Shown here: positions 9,918 through 23,203 of the stretch, piece by piece
Layout: each line of letters opens with the position of its first letter
How positions within the stretch are numbered: the first letter of the stretch is position 1
Source of the DNA: Rhyacichthys aspro
Lineage: Eukaryota > Chordata > Actinopteri > Gobiiformes > Rhyacichthyidae
Length of the DNA: 64,000 bases
Direction: 5' to 3'
NCBI GenBank assembly: GCA_036850595.1
Contig: CM072154.1
Span: 10,857,330-10,921,329, forward strand
Position numbers and translations under genes: made by a program
Notes under the pieces: model-generated
Databases searched by the model: none
What the model was told of the DNA's origin: nothing
What the model saw: the letters and a program-made list of their open reading frames with translations, nothing else

Positions 9918-12313
9918 GATCTTCCAGAGGGACACTTGCACCGCGATGGAAAGGAGCTCCCAAAGTGGCTCAGAGGCGGCCGGTAGGGAGCACTTTGAAG
10001 CGTGTCACACTGTGTCCGAGAGAAGATTAACTACATGCTCGCTGCTGGTTAACTCCTCACACGGTGGTGTCAAATATTTAAACACAGGGACAGTGGGACA
10101 GTCAGCAGACATGTTTTATTCCCACCGCTAGGCCTTAAAGACAAAAGAACAGCTCACCTTCAGAGAAAAGGAGCAGTCTATGGCCTCATTCGTAGTGACT
10201 GAGTTAAAGCTAATTACATTCAGCAGCTACATATGGCACATACTAACTGATATATATTTTAGAAGTAGGTTTATGTCGTCTCCAAAGAATTTAATTTAGC
10301 CTATAAAACAATGCAGTTGGCTAGTGTTATGCCGGAAGTCATCGGAGCAGGATTTGGCGGCCATTCTCCTCTAATTGAAATGTGAAGGCAGCCATTTCGA
10401 TGTTGTTTAAATTAGCTATATCCACCCAAATTGTTCTTGTAAATTAAAACCCTGAATAGATAGCCCACTCTGGCTCTCGAAGGCACCCAAGAAGGACTTT
10501 GTTAAATAGGCTCCTGTGTGTCATGACCTTGCATTCCTTCTTATCTTTGTGGCTGAGATGCTAGTGGTTAGTGGCTAGTGGTAGTGGCTAGTAGTCTCTC
10601 TGCATTGGTTTCCAATTTTAAGTAATAGTAAAGGAAAGAAATGCTAAAACTCCACTACCTGATTTTCTTTTTGAAGTCCCTGTCTCAGATTCCACTTGCT
10701 CCCAAAAGCAGCATAGGAACCTCTCCTGCTTCTCTTTTATAAAAAAACCCCAAAAACATCCATTTTTCCATCACTCAATACTAATACATGTCACCAAACT
10801 GAAGTTTAAAGCTGACCATTAGCTTAGCTGCGACTTCAGCATCAAGACAGCAATTATCTCCTCCTCGTTAAACACTATGTGATTGAATTGACAGTATTTA
10901 TCAGCGTTTTACGTTGCCTCCCTTTTCTCTGTTGATGCTTTTCTTTTTTGAGCTGTTTCACTGTGTTAAAAGACATATTCTGCGCTGAAAATACACTTTA
11001 TCAACAGCTATTAGTCTTCCTGGAACGCCATATAACAAGCCAATGGGAGCGCTCCTTTTTTGAACATGTGATTTTTGCGAACATGTGATTGGCCCTTATA
11101 ATAAACAGTAGATGGCATCATAAAGCCTTTTTTTTAACCAATGATTGCTTTTACAATATACTATTTGGGGTTTTAACCATTTTCCCAATTAGAAGAAAAA
11201 AATCTGGCACAGGTCTGTTTAACTATAGTTGTGATGTGTTAATGAATTGCAGTAAATCTCAATAATATTAGACTCTGCTGCAAAATATAAAGAGCATGCA
11301 GTTTCATGTAAGTTGTTTAGGCTACAATGTTGGACCCTAGTCAATCCACTGGGGACTGTTTGATGATGGACCACCAGGAACAATTTACCTCCACAAATTA
11401 CTTGAATGATTAAGTTTATGAAAAAAACACTGATCTGAGCTATATTCATATAGGTTAATAGAGACAGGAAGGAGCGTGATGAAGATAATAATTCAACATT
11501 TAAAACAAGTCAGAAACCAGCCTTGCTTTCTAAGCAGGTCATTCAATGCTTTGCCAGTAGGGGGTGATGTGTTCACATATTTGTCACACTGTTCAGCTGC
11601 TGTGGATTGCTGCTTGGACAGTTTTATTTTATTTATTTAACACTTTGGGAGATAATGTGATCATATAATAAATTATCTGAGAAAATCAGGACAATACAAA
11701 ACAAGAAATTGCTGCTCATGGTGTAGGTATGCCTCTGTGCACCGTGACAACAGCCTTTTTTAGATTGATGGCACTAAAACAGGTCACTTAGTGTTTTGTT
11801 TGTTTTGTTGTGGTTTGTTCAAGCACACATAAAATCACATGTATAAGTAGGCTGTCATATCTCTTGTCACAGTGGGTAGGCTTTGAATTCATCTGCAGGG
11901 GGGCTAATTCCACCCTGACATCTTTACAAGGGATGCCTTCATTAACATCTGGTTGTGCAAAAGGGTGACAGTTGAAGTGTGAGTTAACCAAACGGCCAAG
12001 TATCTGTGTCACAGCCACTTCTGCACAGACAAGCAAAAAAAACGTACTAAATTTAGTCTTTTCATTGCCATGGCCAAACTGTTTCAACTTTTTCAAGGTT
12101 CCCAAAATAGTCATCTTGCTATGTATATATATTTTATTTTATGGCTTTCAAATATGCCATGTATTTATGTTGTGTTTCTTTTCAATATTTGTTATTTTGT
12201 GACAGTTTTGCAGGTGAAAAATGATCATAACTAACATCTATAGTTAGAAAAATGTGTTTAATGTATAATTTCTTTAAAGATTTGTCCATATGTCTCCTGC
12301 AGGTCTTGCCACT
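9918..12313. other. Intergenic stretch between slc13a3 and the CD83-like gene
   Basis: About 2.4 kb without supported coding sequence. It holds the slc13a3 5' flank (9918 to about 10150), an ETS/YY1-like motif pair near 10332-10364, a short local duplication of the type GTGGCTAGTGG near 10565-10590, and two copies of GAACATGTGATT at 11062-11073 and 11079-11090. A possible AATAAA for the CD83-like gene lies at 12133-12138. No transposon ends recognised. Confidence 0.6.
12133..12138 (-). terminator. Candidate polyadenylation signal of the CD83-like gene
   Basis: AATAAA on the minus strand about 175 bases below the TGA at 12314-12316. Motif evidence only. Confidence 0.4.
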
Positions 12314-13965
12314 TCACCACCGGCGCTTCCGCCTTGACCAGATATGAACAACCTGTACACAGCAAAGAGACAAAGAAAAAAAAAAGGAGAAAGGTAAATG
12401 TTTCACTCAAGTAACTGTTCAGTTAGAAAAAACTTGGCTGCTGCTAAACACGGGCCCCTCAGCTAGAACGCACCACAGTCTGCCCCCAAACATGATTCAA
12501 CTTCTGGTAAAAGCTGCAAATGCAAATTTTCCTCACTGTGGGTGTGACAACTATTTGATTTATTTTAGGTCCTGTCTTTTCATGCATTAACCAATTTGAT
12601 ATTTAAGAACAGCAAATTTCCAAAAGTTTTACCACTAGGACCTTAATTTTGACCATATCAAAATATCAATATTTTTTTTCCAGCATCTTTTAAAAAAAAA
12701 ATCATAAATAGAACAGAATAAACCCAAAGAAAAAAACATTAAATTATATATGCATGCCCATAAAAATAATTACTTTACCCAAATTATAAGCATAGACAGG
12801 AAGATTTTGGTGAGTCCCAAAGCCCCATATCCGATAACACTCCACATGAGGGGCAGGTCCTGTACACTCTGAGAGCCATGTCCGTGTGTGCAGTCAGTCA
12901 TGTTCAAAACAGTTGCCCCTGTCGCCATTGTGGTGAATTCAGGCTCTGTCACACATTCTGTGCACAAAAGTGAACAGATTAGATGAAATGCAGTTTTCAG
13001 CACATACTGTATAATTTAAGGCAACCTACAAAGTGTTTTTATCTTATAGATCAGATATGTTGTTTATTGGTAGAGTGTTCAGAAAAAGGTTTTGAAATGG
13101 AAAATGGATCTGCAGACCAGTTAAATACATGCATAAATAAATCCATGGCATATATAGCAAATCTATACATTAATTTCTCTTTTAAATTAAATAACTGTTT
13201 CTCTACAGTATAACTTGTTCAACATTGTTACTTGTATGTGCACACTACAATAAGGTTAACTGGAGGTCACCTAGACAGCATTAGAAAGTTAAACTAATCT
13301 GTTAAAAATATAAAAAGAGCAATCATTATTTGGGCTGCACTTTGCAAATGTTAGTATTGTGTTAGAAAATATGTACTAAACCTTAAGCCTCCAGTGTGTT
13401 GAATAACTTTAAGTTCAAGGCTTACCGGACACATTTAATGTGACAAAAAGATTCCGATTTTGCCCTCCAACATTTGCACTGAGGGAACACTCATATGTCC
13501 CTGAATCTTCAGGAGTCACATTTGGAAGGAAGAGACTGTTTTTTGTTCCGAAGGTAGCCTTTCGGGAAAATTTGTAGAACCGTGTCTCAGAGTTGCTTAT
13601 GGTTCTCCTGAGAATGCCATGCTGCTGTTCACTGTTCTGTATGTCAAACACAATACATTTTATTTTAGGTCAAATAAAATAAAAGACAACAACCTTTCAG
13701 GAAATAACAGCAGCTTAACACAACAGACCTTGTACCATGTGACAAATAGGTATTTTTTGCTGTTGACCTCTGCATTGCACGGCAGAGAAACATTTGTGCG
13801 GCATTCTGCTTCAATAGTCTGTGTCTGGGTTGAGTAATGCACCAACAACAGCTGAGAACAGACCACTATCAGAATTAAACTACTGCATTGTAGGTTGTGT
13901 GAGATTTGTTTTATTTCCACAAAAGCTTGGATCAAACTTACCTCAAAGAAGGCCCACAGCAACAT
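12314..13965 (-). CDS. Single V-type immunoglobulin-domain membrane protein, CD83-like
   Basis: Five exons join in phase: 13942-13965, 13729-13851, 13426-13636, 12779-12957 and 12314-12352, giving 191 residues. Order: short hydrophobic leader (about 1-18); one V-set domain with C33, W47 and the DSGTYEC motif ending at C99; a Thr/Ser-rich stalk with sequons near N117 and N138; a membrane segment about 158-184; and a 7-residue basic tail ending KRRW. The pattern C-x4-V-x-LPC (C25, C33), the SGTYxC motif, GQ-RNL and a cysteine just after the domain (C121) correspond to CD83 cysteines as I remember them, so CD83-like is the best guess. CD83 normally has a longer tail and no charged residue in the membrane, but here K170 sits inside the segment. 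The splice structure is seen, the receptor role is inferred, and no official symbol is claimed. Confidence 0.75.
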
Positions 13966-16900
13966 GATTTATCAGTCACTGTCTGGTGATGGATGTGAAA
14001 TATTTTATTTTCACTTCTTTTGAAACAGAGACTATTTCCTGAGAAAGAGGATATGAGCATCATCAGAGTTACCCCCAGAGTATTAGCTGGGAAAACATGA
14101 CACCGTGTGGTACACAGAAACAGTGCATCAACTAAATTCAATCTGGGCTAAGGAACAATCCACTTATAAAAATGTCAACATCCAAAACTTTTTATGGCAA
14201 ATATTACAGAGCCAATTTGTAACAATGCTCTTGGAAAACACAGTTTAACTGAATTGTTAGTTTTAAACACAATACTTGCAGAGAGAGAGATCCTTGCACA
14301 CAATATGCAGAGTAACAGTGTAGATGATTTTTTTTTAAATTGTATTACAGTTTTTATTTGATTGATTTTTTTTTAGTAAAGCGTCATTTTATGATATAAG
14401 CATATAAGAATAAGTGAGATGCACATAACAAAGTTCCAGGGGCTGAAACTACATGCTGTAAGAACCATAGTCATTTGTGATTTGTGACAAGTGGGATTTT
14501 CTCAGTCAGACACATACACACACATACTACACCCACTTGAATCTTGGCTCATCCTGTTGTTTTCATCTCAGGGAACTCCCCATTGTCCCCCTTCAAGCAT
14601 ATTTTCTGTATGTGTTGCTCATGTTGACACAAGAGCTTGATATACAGTTATTAATAGCAGACTGGCTATATAGAAAATGGAAGAGTGAGGTCTTCAGATT
14701 TCAACATCTGCATTAAAACAATGCCCTGTTTGGCAGCAGCTGGCTCCGCTACAGTTATCACACAACATCAGCGCAAATGAGCATTTTTGGATAGTTCTTA
14801 CTGGAGCCACGCTGCAGCTGTGAGAGGCTTTATATTTATTGCCAGGAAGAATATTTGTGTCAGGGAGTAACCGCAAACACAAAGCATGATGGGCTATATT
14901 TCTGAACTATTTTATTACCACACTTTGTTTAGTTGTTGGTGCATGTCGAAGTGCTTAGATTCTTGTGCTGCTAAACATCCGGGAAAGCCCAAGGGAGGTT
15001 GATTATTTTCCCCATGACACTGGAACAGAAAAACTATTTATCTATTATTAAATGTCACCAACGAAAGCATACGAAGTTATCAAAATGGACCAGTGTGCTT
15101 CGTCCAGGCTGGACTGAAGGGTGTTGCACGCCACACTAAATCCCAAAGGTTGTTAGCACGCCCAGCTGCTAGTGTAGGGCTCCATGTTTCTGTCAGCGAG
15201 GTTGTTCACTGCACACTCTTTAGCCCCTGATTGAGGAAATCCTCTGACTGTTTGCTCAGTTTGCTGAAATAAATGTCCCAATGGTTCCGCCACAACCCCC
15301 CAACCCACCCCTGCCCGGGTTCTGTTCACAGACACTTTCCCATGAAGCCCGTGGATGTTTACTATGGCCTGACAGATATATGGCTCTTTGATGGACCAGT
15401 GGCTGAGGTTTATTCTGTATGGACTCCTATCATTCACAAATGTTGCTTATAAAACGGTGTAATTATTTGCTTGCTACTGTTTAACGGATAACACAAACAA
15501 TGGCTTTGTCTCAGTTTTATGGACCGTCAAATGCTCATTCTTTTAAATTCAGGTTCCACAAACCGTTTTATTTTCATGGCTCAGCTGCAGCAAACCACAG
15601 CTCTTTAGGGGGAAAAAAGATCCCTTTTTTTCAACTCCCTGTAGTGTCCTTACCCAGCAGAAATACTACAGCAAAAAAGCCAGAGTTGGAGGAGGCCAAA
15701 TCTAAGCTAAAACAGAGTAACTAATAGCCTTACAGCATTTTCATAGCATGTGTTATCTCCTTATATGCTGCATGCAATATTCATCATAAATTAAAATTTT
15801 GTCAAAGGTTTAGAATCAATATCCAGCAACTAACTCATTTTTTTCAATTATCAAATGAAAAGCTAGTTAGTCTGTTTGCCTTCTAAAAAAATGTAACAGT
15901 TGACAAAGGCAAAATAAAGCATCCATTTTAGAATACAATGAGTTTTTCAGGTTGGGACGTGGGTAGAGGTGCATTTTCATGTTGGCCACACTTTACATAA
16001 ACGATGTAAAAAAATAAATTGATCTGGCACTCTGAAGAATCTATTATACTGTATCTGTAAACTAAAAATAACATACTAATAAAACTGAACTGTTCCTTTT
16101 AAAAACATCATTCGACAGACCCACATCACCCACAGTGCAGTGACTCATGTTGATACACTGGATGCAGAGGAGAAGCTCTTTCATGTCCTGGTTGTATTAT
16201 ACGTTTAACTTGTCTTGTACAAAAAGCATTTCTGTCTTTGTCAGAGAACTGAGGCTGCCGAGTTTCATCATGCTGCCTGTTCAATTGTTTCTGTACGGAA
16301 GTGAAAATCCTGTAAGCCCATATTACTGACTCTCACCTCTGGCTCTGCTTTGGCAGGCTGCTGTTCAGTGTTGCGGCTGTTTGATTGTTTGGAGCAGAGC
16401 TATGTTGTGATGATGGTATGTATTGTTCCGTAATTTCTTCTGTGGGATTTCCTCTCACCGCCAGCCCCTTGTGGCCCACCCCACTCAGTCTGTCTTAGGG
16501 GCTTGCCAAAGTCTTTGGCACATAAAAACTATTGTTCTTGTATGTTGGAGCAGACACAAGCTACTCCTGTGATTGGTCTAAACTCAGATGATAGTTGCTC
16601 AGACTTCCTCGTCCTCTGGAAAAGTGATCATGTCAGTTAAAGAGGGAAGTGATGTATCTGAGGTTCCAGACACAAAGTGAATCGGTACCATTAATATTTT
16701 TTGACATGTAGGTTGAATAACAAGCCATCTCCCTGTGGCCAGAGAGCATCTGAACCACGCTGTGAAAGAGCTATTAAAATATGAGCATGTGCATGTCTCT
16801 TACAAGGGCTCTTTGGCAAGACTACACATGGAGAAGGTAAGCACCCATCTGGGAATCAGACTGCACAGATGATGGGTGAAAAACACTCCACATCCTTCCC

Positions 16901-18456
16901 GTTTTCTGCATCATCTATTTTGTTTTGTTTTTTTTCTTCACTTATGTTGAAGCAGGAGTAAGTTTCATTTAGTTGTTCTGAAATTGTAACCTACTTTAGT
17001 TACATTTCTTTTACATACTTTCACTTGTTTTCAGGCTTTAGTCCCAAGACCTGGGGATGGAAAACAGCATCCCTGTCTTTCCTATCAGTCTTTACCATCT
17101 AATGTTTATTTATGTAAGAGGCTGCCCTTCAAACAAATGGAACAGCTACAATATAAAATGAGAAGCAACAAACTGATGTGCTTGATGTTGTCTTCTTCCT
17201 CCCCAAACCACTACAAAGTTACTGAGCGCAGCACATTTTGAAGTTTCTGGCAGGATGAGCAGGCTCTGTCATCAGCGTTATTTCATCCATGTTGAAATAC
17301 TTCCTGTGCAAACTCTCTTCTGGGATTGGACACTGAGGAAGAGGAAGAACTCACCAAAGTCGGGCAGTAAAGCAAAGACCTGAGCAGTGGTCCCCAGGTG
17401 GAGTCTGTCAGACTTGTAAAGCAGATCTGTCGTGCCTTAAGCAGACATCACTCTTCTCTTTATCTTTTCTGATGGTCCCTAACATCATGCCATCCAACGG
17501 GGTCCACTTTTTAAGGTTTCCTCATAGACACAACACAAGAGAGCTGTACATCTGGGTCCCAGCACCGGATGATGTCAAAGCTGGCGCTGACCCAGAGCCT
17601 GCCGCACAGAGAGTTTCTCTCAGAGGTCGGCTGAGCGTTGTTTTCCCTTCCTGTGCCTCCGTGACATCTTCCTGCCGGGGGGAGCCTCGGGGAGCCATTT
17701 GAGGAGGCCCCGGGCCCAGAGAGCGCAGGATTTGGCGAGGCAAACTCCAATTAGGCTGACAGAGGCAGGTGGGGGAAGGGGGAGTCTGGACCCCCAGCAC
17801 TGGACCTGTAACTGTCTCAAAGTGGACTTTCCATGCAGTGTTCCCATCTCCTTGTGACTCATCCCAGAGAGAAGCTGTGAGTCGGGCTCAAATGATTTAC
17901 GACTGAGACAAGATGAATCACAATGATGCGATGTGTTGACATCATTAAACCTCTGCAGAATTATCATCCTCCTCGACTACACAGCAACAAGCTTTCACTC
18001 CTGTGTTCCTCCTCTCTGACCTCTGACCTCTCACCCCATCTCTCTGTGTCCATCGTGCCCTCAGCAGTGATTTATTCCTCTGACATACCAACAGCTGTGT
18101 TGGGGGCTCCGAGTGGGCAGAGGGTGGGCTTCTATTTTCCGTGACTAATCGATAACAGACTTCAAAAAACACAATTTGGGGAAAATGACACCGATCCGTG
18201 ACAGCGGCAACCCTGGACCTGAGACTTAACGGCAAATGTCTTAGTAACACTCCAGTGCAGTGAGAGGGATAGTGTGTCATCTTCTTTAAGACACAAACAG
18301 ATATTTAACAACATCATTACTATGCTGTTAAGGTCAATCCAAATGTCAGTTGTATCTACTATCAATGTTAAAAAAACGTAACCTACTAATATTGTAGTGC
18401 GGTATAAATAAAGAAACACAACCACTGTGAACATGAACCTTTGTCATAAAATATAC
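13966..18456. other. Intergenic stretch between the CD83-like gene and tcf15
   Basis: About 4.5 kb with no supported gene. Short ORFs on both strands around 15.2-15.7 kb and 17.5-18.0 kb overlap each other and show no family signature or splice logic. The 17.5-17.8 kb part is more GC-rich than its surroundings, which explains the ORFs there. This gap is also where the 20q13-like genes meet the 20p13-like genes. Confidence 0.55.
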
Positions 18457-18462
18457 TTTATT
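18457..18462 (-). terminator. tcf15: Candidate polyadenylation signal of tcf15
   Basis: AATAAA on the minus strand about 190 bases below the tcf15 stop, giving a short 3' UTR. Motif evidence only. Confidence 0.5.
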
Positions 18463-18648
18463 TAAAACTTTTTCAAAAAGACAAAACTCAAGCAAATGCA
18501 CTGCATTTATTATTTTAAACTTCTCAGTCAAGTATAAATATATGTTTGTGTCCACAATTTGATCCAGCATGTGTTCATGTGCATGTATGACGCTTCCCTG
18601 AGACAGTCTTTGAGGATTTACAGGTTGCTCATTGTCCATTGATTTTAG

Positions 18649-19540
18649 TCAGCGCCTCACTCGCAGTGGACCCAGCCCTCTCATTTTTAAACAGTCTTTG
18701 CCGTCCTTTATCTGGAAGACAGAGAGAAACTCAGTTTAAAACAGTTTTACTCTCTTACTTGTGCCAAAGACACAATTCTTGTACATGCAACTTGTAAATG
18801 GACAAAGAAACACTGATATCAGGCCACAACTTTACTCCAGTTTGAAATGGATTTCAGTGCTGTTTGACACTAATTTGGACAGAAAAAAAGTAGAGGATAA
18901 TTTTACACCACCCTGCACGAGAGAAAGTAATGAGAAGGCTATAGTAATAACAAATGAAATAGTATGACAATAGGCGTAAGACAGAAGAAAAAGAAGAACT
19001 AAACTAGGCTATACATTGACCTAGTTTTTCTGAAGCCAGTAGGTTAAAGTAGAAGAGCACATTTACCCCTTTCCTCTGGTTACTGAGGCAGAAAGTGCAG
19101 ATGGTCCGGGGCTGTTTGGGCCCGCTGTCCCCCTGCACATGGACGGCTCCGAGACAGGGCTGAGTGTCCGCTACGCCGTCTCCCAACAGCAGCACGTTGG
19201 CCAGATGTGAGATGTAGCTTGACGCCAGGCGTAGCGTTTCTATTTTGGAGAGCTTTCTGTCCACGGGCTCGGTGGGTATAAGAGTCCGCAGAGCTGTGAA
19301 CGCTGTGTTGACGCTCTGGGTCCGGCCTCTCTCCCTGGCGTTGGCCGCGCTCCTCTGTTTCAGAACCGCGCTGTCTCCTTCCATTTGGCGCGCCGTGCTT
19401 CTTCGCTTCTCCGACGATGCGCAGTAACTTTGCTCCGAGCTGCCGTCGCTTTCGCTGCACTTGTCTTCGTCCTCAGAAGTCATACCAAAGTCTGAATAGA
19501 TCAAGTGCGTTGCCACAGGCCGCAGCATGGCGAAAGCCAT
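18649..19540 (-). CDS. tcf15: Transcription factor 15 (paraxis), class II bHLH
   Basis: Nuclear bHLH factor that heterodimerises with E proteins; in vertebrates it acts in somite epithelialisation. Two exons: 19067-19540 (158 codons, ending GGG before GTAAAT) and 18649-18711 (20 codons plus TGA), joined in phase 0, 178 residues. The N-terminus MAFAMLRPV matches mammalian TCF15 (MAFALLRPV), followed by an acidic Ser-rich stretch. The bHLH spans about 61-118, with basic NARERGRTQSVN and helix-loop-helix TALRTLIPTEPVDRKLSKIE. After it come ICTFCLSNQRKG and a second exon ending CLKMRGLGPLRVRR, both typical of TCF15. The frame of the last exon was chosen because it alone recovers this tail; other frames do not. 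Human TCF15 is slightly longer (199 residues), mostly in a Gly-rich stretch missing here. Confidence 0.95.
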
Positions 19541-19714
19541 GGTGAAAATTTAGCCCAATTTTCAATTCCTCTGAATAAAATAAGACTGAAAAAGTCCGGG
19601 AACTAAGCCTCCATCTATTGCACAGGGATGCATGCAGTCACTCATGAAAAAGCTCGAAAGAAGTCGGGGTGCTCTGTGATACAAAGGAATGGTCAGTACC
19701 TGGTCAGCTGGACT

Positions 19715-19720
19715 CTTATA
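19715..19720 (-). promoter_or_regulatory. tcf15: Candidate TATA box of tcf15, with adjacent E-box
   Basis: TATAAG on the minus strand about 175 bases upstream of the ATG, predicting a start of transcription near 19690. A palindromic E-box CAGCTG lies just downstream, at about 19705-19710, and could allow bHLH control. Motif evidence only. Confidence 0.4.
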
Positions 19721-22700
19721 GTTACGTGGGAGGAGTTACAGTAGAGTCTATTAAGGCTGGACAACTCTGGCCATACAAAGTATAATTAAATACAAAAATA
19801 CAAAATGTCTTTGGGCCATTTACACCATGGACATAGTTTAATGATTTGCATTGAAGCCTTAAGCCCTGTTTGCTGATTGGTAGATAAGCCTATTTCAGAC
19901 TAATAGGATGACTGTAGTGTGCTCAACATTTATAGCCAATGTAAATTTTGTTTGTCTGGCCAGCTCAGACATTTCCAATGGAAATCACAAGGAAATTAGC
20001 TAAGAAGTTCTGTGATTTGGATATCTTATCCAGGGACTAAAACTCTTCAAGTGTTATATAAACTTGGAACAAGTAGCCTAAATGCAACAACAAATAGAGG
20101 AAACTATAGCATAGTAAAAACTAAAAAGGATAGTAAGATGGGTCCATAGTTAAAACTGAATAGTTCAATTTTTAAAGCACACTAAATATCTCACTTGTTG
20201 ACAATTATACTGTAAAATAGTTCATAATCATTAATATTTTTGTTTAATCAAATAAGACAGACTCTTCTTTTTCTGTCATATTAGGTCAACGGAAAGGCTG
20301 TCCTATAATGAACCAAAGCCCAGAAGAAGGAGAAAGTTATGTGTGAGTAAATGCTCAACAGATGATCCCAGGAATGGCAAGGATCCCATTTGTTTGTTGC
20401 CCTGGGTTTAAAACAACAAAGCAGTGGCAAATTTAGAGCTGTCCCAGCCACAGCAGCAGGCAGCAGGTCTGAAACCAAAGTCTGCTCCAGCCAAAGCCAC
20501 TTCACTGCCTCAGCTGCAACAGCCCATCAGACACAAAACTCTACTGCAGTCCATGTTACATTGTAAATGCATTTTTCACATAATTTGTAATATTGTAATA
20601 CCAGTGTGTATTTATGACAGAATTTTTCATTGACAGTGACCTTTGACACTGAGATGTATACGCAGCTCTGCCATAGGAAAAGTCAAACGTTTTTATGTTA
20701 TGAAGTTTATTTTTACTCAAGCAAAAGGAAATTCATTCCAAACTTAAAATAGATTTCTTATTGGCACAATTTTGACAAATGTTGCTGCAGAACAACCATG
20801 CTGACAACCAGTTCCTCCTATGAATACTTTAGACTAACTAAGGTTAATCTTTTTGTAGGTAATTTATGAAGCTTCAGATATTCAATGTTATTGTGTATCC
20901 TCACTGTCTCACTTACAATGTTCCAACATTGCAAGTGAAACAGTAGGCCTAGATATTATAAATATTACACTTCTGTTGTGTGTAAACATACAGGATTCAG
21001 TTGTCACCAAAGACAGGATCTGAAGCATTGTTTTAGCTTGATAGTCTAGGAACTGTGAATAACCACTTTGCTCCTGTGGTGGTAGTGCATTAATCAACTC
21101 TGATGAGACGACACCATGTAGTGTTCATCTACCACCGAGACCAGTGTTGTTCTTTGAGGACGATGGGCACACGCAGGTTTTTACAACTGCAATGTGTTTT
21201 ACTTCACTTCTTTTACCTTAAAGCACATAATACACATAACACAAAAAATTAGGAAGGACGGGATTTTACTTAAGCTTAAAGCACAGTTTGTTAACCTGCA
21301 AAAACGTGAGCAGCTTTGTGAAGTTACGTGTCACTTAATATGCTTTAAAGCTGACATTCCCCTGATAATAATCTACAGCAAAAGCATATGAAGCAAGCAA
21401 GATTTAACTTGTGACAAACCTCTCCTCCGAAAGCACCCACTAAATGAAACTACACTGAGAGAGGTTCACGCCTCATGTGCTTGTGTGCAGTGTTAAGGTC
21501 AGAGGGTGGATACAGCATTGCAAATCTGGCGCACATTACACGCCTGCAGCCAGTAGTAGTCTGAAGGAATTCCGGATAAAAAGCCGTGAGAAGCCAACAG
21601 CGACCCAAACACCTAAACCTAACCTCCTGCTGAAGGATTTGGTTGTAATGCCTCTCCAAGTGGAACAAATGGCCGAGCTCACTAACCAGAGATCATTTTT
21701 CAGCCTCATTTTGACTCTAGACTAGTTTTATGGGAGCCATGTGTTGTTGATAAATGCACCCACACAAAAGAACATCTATTTCAGTTAATTAGAAATAGAT
21801 TACAGCAGACTCTCAGTACTAAAATTGGACAACAAACATTTTCTGATAAAGCTCACAGATGGCAGACAGATAAAAATAGAGTTTTTAAGCCTTGGGAATG
21901 AAATAGCAATATTAGTCTTGTATTTGGCTGTAAATAATGGCTTTTTAACATGAAATCATGACATTATTAAGACATTACACCTTCCTTCCTATATTGTTAA
22001 AATAAAAGTTATTAGATTAGCAGATAACATATAAATGTAAAATATATTGTGTAATATTATATCTTTATTGTATTTGAATTTTATAATTAATATAAGTAGT
22101 TAAATTTTTGCACAGTAGTAACAACATAGAAAAACATGATCTATTTTACTCAAAAATGATGTGACATAGCTGCTACCGAGAAATACAAATTGCGTGAAAA
22201 AGAAAAATGACCCCAACCGTTTGTTAAAGTGACCACAAACACTTCCTCTTCTTAGCCCCAAAATCCCTCTGATCTGTTTAAATCCTTAAAGATAAAACAT
22301 TCAGAACCACCCATGGAAAAAGCTCCACGAGGCAACAGGTGCAATTTTTTTTCTCCATACCAGTGTTGCGTGTCAGAACCCCTTTGAGGATATGGTTACT
22401 TCCAGACAGTGAGTGAGCCACAGGAAATCTTCTCACACGCGACGATTCAGAAGAGAAATTTAGAGTCCTTTTGGGCCGCTGGGTTAAAGCTGCCCTGGGT
22501 CTCCCCACATTTCCTCGATGGCCACAGAGGGAGAGCTTTGGGCAGCCCGGAGCTTGCTTTGTGAAGCTGCTGATGTAGGAAAGACCTCGCCTCTGTGTAA
22601 TGACCTGCAGAGTAGCCTATAGTTTACCTGTATAACTGCAAATGTACAGTTCCTTCCGCTGAGAGAAGCGAGGAGCTGTTGTTGTGTGATGGATTTCAGG

Positions 22701-23197
22701 GGTAGGGCTGGCCTCAAGGTCTGTACAAACAATAGGCTTTATGTAATAATAGTTTTGTAGTTTAATATAATTATTCAGAACTGAGTAAATATGATATGGT
22801 GAATTGAAAAATTTGAAAGACACAAAATGTGTGTTAAAGTGTAAGATTGCATAAGCTAACTTCAGAAAAGGTAAGACTATGCTTTTTGTTTCTGTATAGA
22901 GCACAGACTGGATGTTTTAAAGTTTCTTATCAGAGATGATGGGAAAGTGGCTGATGTCTTAAAGAACAGGTAGATTCAGCAACACTTTCAGCAGCAGCAG
23001 CATCTTGTGTTTGACGCAAGCCGCTGTCACTCTGATGTTCTTATAACACCTGACTTCAGGAACCATCTGTTCTATAGGCTCCTTCCTATTACCTTCTTCT
23101 GCTTGTCTGAAAAATCACAGTCAAAGCCAACTGGGCATATAAACATCCAGAAATATCAGTGAGAGGAGCGTGCAACCTTCACAGGTGTTGTATACAC
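19721..23197. other. Intergenic stretch between tcf15 and srxn1
   Basis: About 3.5 kb with no supported gene. AT-rich blocks, especially around 21.9-22.2 kb, alternate with plainer sequence. Short ORFs are scattered over both strands without family signatures. It would contain the upstream regulatory region of tcf15, but I cannot point to specific elements. Confidence 0.5.
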
Positions 23198-23203
23198 TTT
23201 ATT
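23198..23203 (-). terminator. srxn1: Candidate polyadenylation signal of srxn1
   Basis: AATAAA on the minus strand about 280 bases below the srxn1 stop codon. Motif evidence only. Confidence 0.5.

Noticed and set aside
17472..17967. Cluster of overlapping ORFs on both strands
   Set aside because: Open in three or more frames at once, typical of GC-rich non-coding DNA; no splice sites or motifs link them to a gene.
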